From positions 1 to 64,000 of the forward strand of contig JAPMXV010000059.1 in NCBI GenBank assembly GCA_026936335.1: a DNA stretch of 64,000 nucleotides, read 5' to 3'. The notes beneath the pieces were generated by a model that had not been told where the DNA came from, searched no databases, and was given only the letters and a program-made list of their open reading frames with translations. Shown here piece by piece: positions 45,601 to 57,771 of this stretch. The stretch's first letter is position 1. Each line of letters begins with the position of its first letter. The translations under genes and the position numbers were made by a program. This DNA comes from Mantamonas sphyraenae (taxonomy: Eukaryota; CRuMs; Mantamonadidae).

Positions 45601-48600
45601 TACAATGCCTGCATGTGATCCTGTGCCACCAGCAGTACGTTGATCTCCCCATCTGTCCAGTCGCGTGCCAATCCCTGCAACAACGCCTTGCCCTCAGGGA
45701 AAGCGGCACTCAACACCTGGTTGTGCTTGCGCTCTTCCATCACCATCGACGCTTCACGTACCAATTGCAACACGCGGTCGTCCACTTGCGGGTCCAGCAG
45801 TTCCATCAGTGGCTCCTGTGTACGCCCCAGTGCATACAAATGCTGCAACACACGCAATTTGCGCGCCTCATTCTCCTCCTGGCCCACAAAGCGCATGGTG
45901 CTCACACTCATCGATGACTTGAGTCGCTGTGCGTGGGTTTCAGACAACACCCGGTCCTCATGCACATTCACACGCTTGCCATTGAACCCCATGATGACCA
46001 CATAGAGAGCAAACAGGATGCTGTTCAGCATGCCGGCCAGATTCAGCACTGCCTGCTGCCTCCACACCTGGAAAGCAACGCCAGCAAGCACATACGACAC
46101 TACCAGAGACAGAAGCAGCGCACGCGTCGCATTCAGCCTCTCCAGGCCCAGGAACCAAACTGTAAAAGTGGCCCACAGCAACAGCGTATGCCCAATCAAA
46201 TTCTCGGCCAGGTAGAGCATCAGTGTACCACGCACCACGCCCACCCATGCGCGTGCAACACCCACAAAGCACACCACCATTGCCACAAAGCACACCAGGG
46301 CAAAGCGGCGCATAAGACGACGATACTCCATCTGTTTCAGCACCTGCCGCTCGTCCAGACTCTGCAAAAGTGGACCACGTCGACTTGCAGACGACTCTTG
46401 TGCCAGCAGACTCCTGAGTTCTCCGATCCCAGCGTCCCCATCGCCATTCTCTCGTCGCATCGCAGCGTCTTCCAATTCTGCCTCCAGCGCATTCCTCTTG
46501 TCCGCGGGGGCAAACCCACCCGTGGCCAGTAGATCCGGCATCGTGTTGCCCTTGCTCTGCCTGCGCTTCTTCTCCAACGCCTCTGCCTCTGCCTGCTCGC
46601 GTGCAGCACGCTCGCGACGCCGGGCTGCTGGACGAGGGTCGGTGAACGACGATGAGACGCTGATGAGACCCACAAACGGGGCTGTGCAGACCATGAGGAC
46701 GTAAAGCAAACCCCACACCTGGGGCACCAGCAGCGAGTTCAGGCTGGCCACAGAGTCGACAAAGTAGGTGCGTACGGTGTAGAGATGAGTCCACTCCAGG
46801 AGGGGCCCCAGGAACACAGCCACCATGAACAGGGAAGAGAACACGGCGTGTTCAAACTCCCATTCCCACATGATGCCTCCTCGGATGTCCGGTTCCATCC
46901 TCAGCTTGGCTTGGAACATGTCCGAGGCCTCTTGCAGCACCCATTCCCATTCCACGCTCACGGGTGCAGGCACCGTGCGGTTGTACACGGTGCAGTACCA
47001 CCTCACAAGCTTGCTTTCGTGTTCGTGGTTCAATGCGCGTCGCATCACTACCTGCTCAGGCGAGCTGTTTGGCAGACGCAACGCACGCAGTTGAATCGAC
47101 AGCCAGCCAGCCTCCAATTGCTGTTGCACCGCTGCCGAGAAGCGACTGCGTGCACGCATCAGTTCCATGGCATGTTCCCTCTGTGCCATCACGTCGTCTT
47201 GTGCAAACGAAGGCACAATCTCCTGGTTCTGGTGATGGTACCACTCCAGGATCTCCACCTGTTCGGTGAGACGGATGGAAAAGTACCACTCCATGCGTCG
47301 GCGTCCCAGCAGCAGAAAGGCATGCCAGCTCCATGCGGCACACAGAACAAGGCCACCAAAGTACAGCGGAAGCACGGCGGAACGAAGCGTGGCTGCATCC
47401 AGCCACACGGCCACAATGCGAGGTGCGGCCAGCAGCAGCAAAGACAAGCCATTCATCCACCAGGCACCCGAGTACACATAATCGCGCGTGTGCAGTGCCG
47501 TGGTGGCCGTGGTGCACACAGTCACAAACGTCAACACAGGCATGTGCAACAGCAGCACCAGCGCAGGCCACAGTCCATCCACGCCAAGCACAATGACAGT
47601 CACCAGCGCCACCACAATGGATGCCCCTGTCCCCAACATGGCAGCAGACAACAGGCGTTGCGTGGCCACCACGTCGCTCAGACGGAAGCTAAACGTACGC
47701 AGCAATGCGGTGCACATTTTGGCCACCGAAGTGGCTGGAGCCGCTGCCAAAATGGTGCTCAGGGTCAGGCTCACCTGCATGGACCACAGGATCATGGGTG
47801 GCATGGCACTGTGCATCAGCACGCCCTCGCCCGTGCCAAGCATCACAATCAGATCCAACAACAAAGGCAGATGCAGCAAGGCACCCAACGAGAAGCGAGC
47901 TGCACGCTCCTGCTCCTCGCGGAAGTGTTCCTGCGATTCGTACAGGCTGCTCTCGTCGTAGCAGTCCTCTTCGCCGCGGGCATCCTCTTTGCGAGCCTCG
48001 TGTGCCACCTGTTTGTACACGGTGGCACTCAGCACACCCAAGGGTTTGCCAAATGCGTGCTGCACCGTGTGCTGGTTCCAGCCCAGCGACTCGAGTGCCA
48101 CACTCACCGAAAACGGCGACGGCAATGGAAACGGGTACATGTCACGCACCTGGTTCTTCATCAGTCGCACGGCTGTGTTTTGACTGGCCATCGACAGCAA
48201 TCGACGCACCAGCTCCGTCACCATGGGCCGTTCCAGCTCATACTCCATGCGTTGGCTCATCAGCTTCAAGAACGACTCCAGGAAATTCAGCGATGCATCC
48301 GACCACATCGCATGCGTCACTGCGTGGTACAACAGACCGCTCAATCGCGATCCTCCCACTTCGCTCTTGTTGCGCATGGGCGTCACTTCAAGCGACGTGC
48401 GATGCTGGTCGCGTTGCGGGTTCTTCACCAGCAGGGTGGCAGCCAGGTGCTGTACCTGTTCCGCTGTACGTCCCACTTCGTCCAATGTTCCCTCCTGCTG
48501 CACCTCGGACAACTCCAGGCGCATACGCTGCATCACAGCCGGCGTTTGTTGCACCAGCACTGCCAGCTCCATGTTGGATGCGTGCTGCAATTGGTGCACA

Positions 48601-51600
48601 ATGCGATCTGACAACGCGTCCCACACATCGCCCTCGTACATCTGTGTCCTCTGCGAAACAAGGTGCTCCAGGTACACACAGTGGCTGTGTGTGAATCCCC
48701 GCCAGTCCATGTACGCATGCACCACGGCTTCTGCAATGTTTGGATGATCGCGTGCCACATACACGTCCAACCACTCCTCGTTGCTGCTCTGCCCTCCTCC
48801 CTCGCTGATGCTGTAGTACTTGTGTCCCGCCGCTGTTGTCAGCGTACGAGGGTCACAATGCCAAACCTGCACGACAAACCGCTCCCGCAGCTGATCGGCG
48901 CGTGTGCCATACACATTGTCCCGTGAGTTGTACCCACGCGGTTCCTGCAACTGGCCCATCACACCCTCTTCGCGAACCTCAAGCAGCTCTTGCGCCAGGT
49001 CCGCCAGTGCTGCGCCCACCTCACCCGTGCTCAGTTCACCCACGGGTGACATCGTCTTCACCGTTGGGTGCACCGTTGCCAATTCCCGGGCATGTGCCAC
49101 CGCATCCAACATTGCCCGAAATTCGCGCCGGTGTTCAAATCGCACCTCGTTGCGCTCTGCATCGTCCTTGAAAACCTCAAACATGCGCGGCTGGTTCAGA
49201 TTGCTCAGCACGCCCTTGTCACGCAGCAAGCGCAGACGTGACATCACTTCGGCTCGCTCACGCAGTGTGCAATTGATGCCAATCTCGTGCTGGTCGCCAC
49301 TCACATTGTCTGGACCCTCGGTGGATCCCGACAGTGGTTCCCATCCCGCAGTGCCACCCACTCGTTCCCCCGTCACCTCACTGCAAGCGGCCAACATCTC
49401 TGACACCAGTGCCGGTGCGTCGACTTCGTCAAAGTCGATGGAGCTCTCGTTGGGCCTGTAGTTCAGCACCGATCGGTCGCTCTTGCTCTCAAACACACTG
49501 TACGCCACTGGTTTGTGCAGCTGCGCCAACAGGCCTGGTGCATACCCTTGCACGGGCCCGTACTGGCGTGTCAGGTGCCGATCCAGCCGCGACAGATCCT
49601 CGCGTGAGGGTACCAGAAAGTGGCCTTCGGTGTCCTCTTCCATGTCGTCCAGACGGGTTGGCGCCGGGCTGGCACGCAAGGAAACATGTGCAGATGCGGT
49701 CGAGTAAACCGACATGGGAGTGGCACGTCCGTCCAGCTGGCGACGCCATTTGGGCACCGGTCCACCGCCGTCGTCCAGTTGCTGCAAGGCATCACGCAGC
49801 TTCTGTGTGCGTTCCTCGTGCTCCTTGTCCATGAGAGCCACTGTGTCTTCCACGGGAGTCACGGGCACATCTTCGCACAAGGCCATGAACCGTTGTACCT
49901 CGGGGCGTGCCATCAGCCCCACGGGTCCTGCGGGGCGCAGATTGGTGCCGTACAAGTTTAGGTTGCTCATGGTCGGGTCGACGTTGACCCACGCTCGAAA
50001 GTCGTTGAAGTTGGCCCAACTCATGGACAGGAAGCGTTCGATGAGCTCCGGGTGCACGTGTCGATAGTCGGCCACGGTTTCCACCGCAAACACGTGAAAG
50101 TCTGCTCTGTTCTGTCCCTCGATGCCCAGGCGATCAATGTACTGGCGCAGTTCGGTGCGTTGGGCATTGGGCAGCTTGCGCATGTGGCCGTTGTAACGCA
50201 TGGTGCAGTTGTGCAGCACCACCCCATTGATCACTGCCCGCAGTTTGTCAAACACCTCTTCGCCGTTCTCCATCACAAACCACCGCTTGCCTGCGTCCGA
50301 GTACGAATGGCGCTGTGTGATCTCGGTCAGGCTGTCCACCGCATCCTCCACGCCCACTCGCTCCACAAACTCGTCCACGTTGACAAACACAATGCCGTCG
50401 TACAGATCCCGCTGCGAGTGGTGGTCTCGCTGGGCCATCAGGTCGTCCACCACTGAATCCAGCGTGTGCATCGACAGTCCCATCCCTTCGCTCAGCCGAC
50501 CCGTCGAATCCTCCATGCCCAGGAAGGCGGTGTTGTCCACCGACCTGCCCGAGCTCATCAGCCGCTCCATTTCCTCATCCTCCACCGTGAACGAATCCAC
50601 ACTGAACACAGAACTGTCCGATTCCCGTCGCATGTCCTTTCGCTTGCCCCTGCGGTCCAGATTGTCCAGCATGGCCAGCGAGCTCGTCGATTCCAACGGC
50701 TGCGGGCTGAGTCGTCCCGAATACTTGGATCCGTGTTCGCTCAGTCGTGTCTGTAGCAACGATCCTTGGCCGCCCAGCACACTCACCACTGCGTCCGAAT
50801 CCTCACGCTCTTCCAACAGAGCCAGTAGGCCCTGCCGCTTCGTGGATGCGTTCTTGCGCATTGTGGCTCGACGCAGACTCATCTTTGACTCGCCCTCCTT
50901 GCCACCACTGCCACCACTGCCACTTGCCACACTGTGGGTGGGTGACAGCACGGACGGTTCGGGGCTACGGAACATGCCCACTTCGTGGCTTGTTGTGGAA
51001 CTCAGCCTGCTCATCTCCAGCGACTCGTACTCGTCGTTGCCAGATGTGCTTCCACGTCGCTGCTTGCGCTTGCCCTGCAGCATGGCACCCAGGCCCTTGG
51101 CTTCCTCGCTGAGGTGACTGGAATCGTGGGTGCCACTCAGGCGGATGTGCTTCAGGTCGACAATGGCCAACAGGTGCTTCTTGGCATAGCGACGGTGTTT
51201 CACAGACATGCCCTTTTGCATGCTGGGGTCCACTGCAAGCATGTCGTACCTGCCCAACAGGTCTTTCTCGTCGGTGGTGAGCGTGTCATGGAACCTGCCG
51301 CGGTACAGGGCAAAGGAGCGCACGTCAAAGGTCTCTGCACGCATGGCACTGAGACCACGTGGCTGGGCCACAATGTCCAAGAGGCCACTTTCCACCTTGC
51401 TGCTGTCCACCACGGTGTACAGGGAACCCTGGCGCAAACGCAGGAAGCGAACGATGAACCACAGGATGCCTGCAGCCACCATGGCACCCACCACATACTG
51501 TGGGTTGTCCAGCAGCACCTGGTACCAGGGGGGAGGAGGCACACCGGGGGGAGGCACAGGCTCACAACGCGGGCCACGGTGACCCACGCGACAAACACAG

Positions 51601-54600
51601 GTGCCACGCAGACAAAAGCCACCCTCGCCACAGGACCAAGGGCATCCGTAGGGCACAACGGTAAAGTTGAATGGCGAGCCGGGGATGGACACGCCGTCCA
51701 GAGTGACGTCTGCGTAAAAGGTGCCACGCACATCCCATGCAGTCAACACATCCACTGTGTACTCACTGTCATTGTGACGCGGTCCCACCAGCTGCAACTT
51801 GCCATCCAAAGCAGTCTGGGTGGCTTCGGTGACGGCGCGTGCGGCTGTGCGAACGGCTGCAGTTGGGGCTTCCGGAAGCAGGCGGATGGCAAAGTTGAGA
51901 CCGGGCACGTTGCGGTAACCCTGGCCTGAAGGATGGACCACATAGATGTGCAACTGTTGCAAGACACCCGCACGGATGGTGGCACGTCCTTCGGTGCCCA
52001 CCTCCATGTGATCCCGACGAACAGGCAGGTATTCCACAGGCACATCCACAGGCACCACACGTTTGCGCTGAACCTGGTCCATGGTCACCCACGCCGTCAC
52101 GTCAGGACCGTAGAACTCACGTCGGATGCTGGGCGATGGAAGCACAGCCACTCCTGTGATGGGCACCACACATTCGCGGGTGCCCTGCACCTCCACCTGC
52201 ACATGCGTCAACAGCGCCGTCCCATTGAAGGGTTCGTACAGAAGCTCCACTGAGGGCCGGCATGAGTCCAGGGCCATGCGAGCAAGGAACTTTTCCGTCA
52301 TGTGTTGCTGCTTCTCGCACTTGAGGGGAAATGTGGTGAACTGCATCAGTTCGTCCACAATGGCCTCCACCCACAGGGAGAGCAGACTGGCACGGCGTCC
52401 CTCCCATGGGAACACCACCAGGTTGGCTTGATGGAACATGTATCCGTCGTGGTCGAACCACAGGAGATTCGGAGCCAGCTGGTTGCGTTCCCTGGTCAGC
52501 AGACCATCCATTCCCTGGCGTCCCAGTTGCGCCTCGTAGCGGAAGTTGTACTGGTCCAGGTTCTCCTTGGGTGTGCCTGCGTTGTAGTAGATTTCTGTCG
52601 GGTAGCGAGGGATGATGAGGGTGCCATCGGCGCCGTTGAATTGCTGGGTTGTGTACAGTGCATGGTGGCGGTTTGTGGCACGCAGCTCATTGCGTGTGTT
52701 GTCTCCCACCGCATAGATGATGCCATGTTGTTGCAATCCACGCAAAGCATCGCCGTTGAGCAGACCGGAAATCACCGGTGTTACGATGCATCGTTCGCTC
52801 CACGTCCAGCATCGCTCCCTCAGTTCCGGGTCTGTGTCCAAGTCGGCCCACCGTGTGCCACATCCCAGACCGTCATAGAACACGTCTGCATGCACCTGGT
52901 TCTTGTAGATCTCACACGCGGCATCCTCCAACCGCGTCGGCTTGCCCTCGCAGTCGGTGCATCCCGTGCACAGAGTCGGGTTCTGATCCGCCACTGTCAG
53001 TGACAAGTGGGTGTAGGTGTGTGTCAACCAGTAAAAGTTCTCGCGCAGGGCACGGGACACACGAAACAGCTCGTCGGCTTCCCACTCGGTCTTGTTCTTG
53101 CCAGTGCCCAGACCATTGAATGGCAGCTCAATGCGGTAGGTGGAGTTTGCGGGCATCACACGCGTGCGCATGTGTTCCTGCCACTCCAGATGCCAGCGCA
53201 TGTCATCGCCTGTGGCCCTGCGTGTAGGCGCCGTCTGTCCAGGCAGTGAAAAGATGCCCGTGGACAGGAAGTGGTCGTCCATCTGTGTGATCAAGTACTG
53301 CCTGCGCACACCAACAAAGCGCCCACCGCTGCTGGCAAAGTTCCACAGAAGTCCCATCAACACCGGTCCACTCTTGTCGAAAATGGCTGGCAGCGCATGC
53401 ATGTGCAGGGTCTCTCCGCCCAGGTCGTCGGTGTGCAACGTCACCGCGGGACGGTCGCCCCAGTTGCGATACGTCATCAGCACACGCACGCTGGATGGGT
53501 CGGTCACACGGCCCACAAAGTAGTAGCTTGTGGGCAGAGGCACGGTGAGGTTGGCCTTGTAGCCTGCACCCATCACTCGATGGCCCTCTTCGGTCAATCC
53601 CAACCACGTGGCATTGTTCTGACCGCCTGCAGGAAACCCGGGGTCGTTCTCCATGCCCATGTCCGCCGAGGGTTGCGACACCACACTCACGGTGGGAATG
53701 TTCCACTTGGCACAGTATGTGCGCAGGGCATCACGCAAACCAGGTGTCATGCCAGCCACAAACTCGCCGGTGGGATCGGCATAGCCCAGCGTCCATGAGG
53801 TCATCATCACCGCAGAGTACAACGGTGCCCCGTCGTCAGAACGGGTCAGATTAAACGTGGTTGCGTCGGGCAACGGCACGCCTGCCGCTGTGGCCATGCA
53901 TCGCTTCTCGTACGGCACTGCCAGCGACATCAGCAACCGCTCAATGATCTCCAGACCCGTGTCACTTGCGGCACCCGTGGCACACAGCACCAGCACCTTC
54001 TGTACACGTGGAGGGTGCACCACACGCACCACAGTTTCGTTGCGCACACGCACTGTGAATGGCGATCCTGCCACCGCCTGTCCGTCCATGCGCACGTCCA
54101 AGGTGACGTTTGTGCGATCGTGCGTGCGCACAAACGAGTAGCGATACACGCCGCCCTGCACAGAGTCCGGGGTCAGGTCCAACCCATCCGGTTGGAGCTG
54201 CACACGCAGACGTGGCGACAGTGTGTTGACGTCACGTGTCCCTGGGCCCAGCGGCGAGCCCACAAACAGACTGAAATTGGCGGAAAGGCCCACCACCGCC
54301 TCGGTCAGGCCCGACCCGTTGACAAACACATCGGCGGGTGTCACGGGCAACACACTCTCGTTGACGTTGACTGGAAAGAAGAGGGACTGTGCAGGCTTTG
54401 CGTGCAGCCACGAGGTGTGGTCGGGACCGTACTCTTCCACGTAGGATTGTGCCGAGGGCAACACACGCACACCGGTGACGGGCACCCAACAGTCTCCCGA
54501 TGCGTTGACACGCACACCCATGAGCACGCGGGTCAGGTTGGGGTGGAAGCCAATCTCTGCCGTGGCGTTGCAGGCATCCAGGGCCATGCGACGCAGGTAC

Positions 54601-56398
54601 ATGTCACCCAACACATCCTGCTTGACCGACAGCACCGGAAGCTGCAGGTAGCGAAGGTAGGTGTCGACCACCGCGTCAATCCACAGAGTCAGCAAGGAGG
54701 CACGCGTGGTGTCGTGTGTGTGATTGGCCCGTGTGTAGTTGAACACCACCAGGTTGGCCTGGTGGAACATGTACGGATCATGTCGGAAGGCACCCAGAAT
54801 TTTGTTGAAGTTGCGTGCCTCTCGATCCACAATGTCGGCAATGGTGTCGTTGGCGTACTGCGGGTAGCGAAAGTGGTATTGGTCCTCGTTCTGCACGGGC
54901 AGCGCACAGTCAAAGTAGATTTCTGTGGCGTAGCGTGGGATGATGAACAATCCATCCCATCCGTTGAATGCACGTGTGGTCCACAGGCCATGGTACAGGT
55001 TGGGCGGCACCAATTCGTCGCGGGTGTTGTCTCCAACTGCGTACACCAGACCACGGTCCGTCATGGCTCGAATGGCGTTTGCGTTGAGCAGACCCGAGAT
55101 GCGTGGTGTCACAATGCTCTTGGGCGACCAGGTGTGGCATTGGGGATACTCGGCGCCTGTGTTTGTGCCACAGGGGACTCCGAAAAAGGTGTCCGCCACA
55201 GCCTGGTTGCGTGCCACCTCACAGTACGCCTCCTCGTACCGAGTTGTCAGGTTGTAACATCCCACGGTGCACCCTGTGCAGAACGACTCGGTTTGGTCGT
55301 TGACTGTGAGACTGAGGTGGGAGTACGTGTGGGTGCTCCAGTAAAAGTCGTCGATCATCTCCTTGGACTTGAGGTAGAGCTTGTCGTTGCGTGTGGAAGT
55401 GATGCCAAAGCCATTGAAGGACAGTTCGATGGCAAAGTTGGACCCGGCAGGCAGGCGATGCTGGTTGAGGTGGCGTGTGTAGTTGCGATGCCACTCCATG
55501 TCCTCGGGCGAGCAGCGGTATCGCTCTGTGCCTCGGTCCCGCAACGAGGGTTGCCACACGTTGGTAAAGAGGAAGTAGTCGTCCATGTGTACGTCGAGGA
55601 GGACGCGACGGTAGCCACGGAAGGGAAGTTCGTGGTGGGTCAGGAACTGGAACCACAGGGTGTTGATGGACGCCATGTCGTCTGTGAACGTGTTGAGGTC
55701 AATGAAGCTGTGGAATTGAAGGGATCCTGACACGTTGAGTTGGGTCACAGCCACGTTGACTTCGTCGGGCAGGCCCTGGTACCGGAGCAAAGGCGTGTTT
55801 GTCTCCGGACGCGTGTTGTTGACTTTGTAGTGGAAGGGCTTGTCAAACACCAGAGTGGTGTTACATTGAGCACATCTCGAGTGTATACGCGTGCGTTGGC
55901 AGCATCAAAGGTGAGGTTGAAGGCTGCCTCGCCGGAAAAGATGGAGCGCATGCCAAAGCTCTCCAGGTGGAACGGGTTGGAAGCGAGCACGACACGACGG
56001 GCGCCTGTGGCCCGTTCGAACTGTGCGAGGGTATTGATCATGGCATTGGAGTACAGGTCGGCGTACTGGCCATTGGGACGCTGGTAGCTGAGACGGGGAG
56101 TGGTCATGACAATGGCCTCGTACTTGGGCCTGCCCTGCGGCGTATAGAGTGCAGGGAGGGTCACGGGGGTCACAATGGTCTTGTTGGCGACGTAATGGAA
56201 GTGATCGTAGGGCAGTGCAAGGCCATCGATGATGGCAAGCGCTGCCGTGAGCGAAGGGTCCTGGTCTTCGTCGTTTGTGGCGCTGAGTAGCAGCCACTGA
56301 GTGGGTTCATACGCCATGGTGTCTGGAGACACCTGCGTACCCTCTGTCAGTGCCAAAGCCAGCACCAAGGTGGCTAGAAGAAGCCACAGTGAGCGCAT
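39669..56398 (-). CDS. Giant double CE18 deacetylase / multi-TM / PelF-like GT4 polysaccharide synthase candidate
   Basis: About 5,576 residues, no visible intron. Order on the minus strand: signal peptide (LWLLLATLVLALAL, 56398-56330). Deacetylase unit 1 (about 56330-54030), with metal-ligand motifs MDDYFL and HTYSH, VGDNTR and PRYATEIYF, ending in a filamin-type repeat (AGSPFTV). Unit 2 (about 54020-51660), with MDDHFLS, HTYTH, VGDNTR and PRYPTEIYY, ending in GSPFNF. An EGF-like module (about 51650-51556). One TM helix (about 51510-51440). A 1,150-residue cytosolic-side region, part of which (YDGIVFVNVDEF, RWFVMENGEEVFDKL) weakly recalls GH114-type barrels. About 14 TM segments in clusters at 47960-47300, 46830-46640 and 46300-45990. 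A long linker. A GT4 domain (about 41500-40690) in the style of DUF3492/PelF. The units resemble fungal Agd3. One base is missing near 55859, where exon-free frames join at DVLNV / TLVFDKPF. Inferred role: synthesis, export and deacetylation of a surface polysaccharide. Confidence 0.85.
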
Positions 56399-56607
56399 TT
56401 CTGGGTTTGGGTTTGCTGCGGAGGCGTGGAAGGAGTTCCGGACGTACCGAAAGCAAAAACGCCTGCGCAACGACAAACGGGCCCAGGGACCGACAACAGT
56501 GAGGAGACACTGGAGGAAACAGCGGGGAAATGGATGCGTAGGCAGCGAATGAGTGTGGGAGGGATGTGGGATGAGAGAGAGAGTGGCGCCGAGGGAGCCA
56601 TCAAGAC
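56399..56607. promoter_or_regulatory. 209 bp divergent spacer (giant synthase / thioesterase)
   Basis: The giant gene (minus, start 56398) and the thioesterase gene (plus, start 56608) are transcribed away from each other from this spacer, which must carry both promoters. I see no recognisable element beyond GA-rich clusters near 56570. Confidence 0.45.
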
Positions 56608-56696
56608 ATGTTTTCTCGTTTGGGCGGCAGCAGCAGACGAGGTGGGAGTGTGATGGGTGGGAGGGTGACATGGGCGTGGTCGGAAGGAAAGCGAAT

Positions 56697-56733
<37 letters not shown>

Positions 56734-57696
56734 GGGGCAGGGGGCATGCGTGAGCTGACGGGCAAGGGACTGATCACGGTGGGGGCGGAGGTGGATGAAG
56801 AGGAACACTGGCCGGTGGTTGTGCGTCGGCCAGTGTCGTGGTCAGAGATGGATGCGATGCAACATGTGTCCAACACACGATACTACAACTGGATTGAGAT
56901 GGCACGTGTGAAACACCTGGTGAAGAGTGGCCTGGCCAACACCAAGGACGTGGGGTTTGTGATTGCCGACTCGTCGGTGTCGTTCCTACAGCAGACCCGA
57001 TGGCCCGACGTGGCATACATCAAGTCCCGGGTGTCCCACATGGACGGGAAGAAGGTTGTGTTTGAGTATGCGGTGGACACGGAGCGGGTGGGTCGCGTGG
57101 CAGTGGGCCATGCGCTGGGGTTGGTGTGGGACGTGAAGAACAACCGGACCATGGAAGTCACCGACGAAATCCGACAACAGGTGTTGGCTCTGGAGGCACC
57201 ACGACAGGTGAACCAGGAGCCAGGAAGTGTGGAGTATGTTGCAGACGTACAGGGGCTGGAGGACGAGGAGGCGTGGAACTTCTCTGTGGACTACGAAGTG
57301 GAGTGGGGCATGCAGGACGCCCTGCAGCATGTGAACAACGTGCAATACGTGCGTTGGATGATGGATGCCCAGTTGGAGTATGGCACGGCGGTGGGATTCA
57401 TGATGCCAGGCACCGTGTTTGACAAGGAGGGCAACGGCATTGTGGCACGCTGGAGTCACTGCCGTTTCCACCACCCTGTGTCCTACCCTGACGTGATTAC
57501 TGTGCATGCACGTGCAGGTCACATGAGCAACCGTACAGCCACTCTGGAGGTGCGCATGTGCAGTCAGGCCACGGGCAAGCTGGTGGCGTCCGGCAGGGTC
57601 ACCGGCGTCTACTTCAATGTCAAGACCCAGCAAGGGGTCAGCATTCCCCAGGAGCATCGTGATCTTGTGTCTGAGTTTGAAGGACGGCCATTGTGA
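56608..57696 (+). CDS. Double hot-dog acyl-CoA thioesterase-like protein
   Basis: 362 residues. The first 50 are basic and serine-rich, including an S12 run coded by AGC repeats (about 56698-56732), and could act as an organelle-targeting leader. Two 4HBT-type hot-dog domains follow. Domain 1 has WSEMDAMQHVSNTRYYNWIE and domain 2 has WGMQDALQHVNNVQYVRWMM. In both, an acid residue precedes the .QHV.N motif in the position of the catalytic Asp of 4-hydroxybenzoyl-CoA thioesterases, so both sites may work. Fused tandem hot-dog proteins hydrolyse acyl-CoAs; the chain length preferred here cannot be read from sequence. Single exon. Confidence 0.9.
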
Positions 57697-57749
57697 TGAT
57701 GGGAGTGATGAGGATGGAGGGTGGGTGGGGGGATGCGCAGGTGCAACAA

Positions 57750-57770
57750 ACACACACACACACACACACA
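57750..57770. repeat. (CA)n tract immediately before the coiled-coil gene start
   Basis: A CA-dinucleotide run ends one base before the ATG at 57772. It forms the 5' leader or promoter edge of the next gene, in a 75 bp spacer after the thioesterase stop. Confidence 0.85.
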
Positions 57771-57771
57771 A

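Noticed and set aside
39535..46700. Long plus-strand open frames opposite the giant gene (for example 39535-41382 and 40608-42188)
   Set aside because: They are antisense shadows of a GC-rich coding strand: compositions are dominated by H, R, S, P and C, with no domain signatures.
55850..55850. Separate start of the giant protein at 55850
   Set aside because: That codon is GTG, and immediately upstream in another frame lies continuous family sequence with a signal peptide starting at an ATG (56398). A one-base indel near 55859 explains it better.
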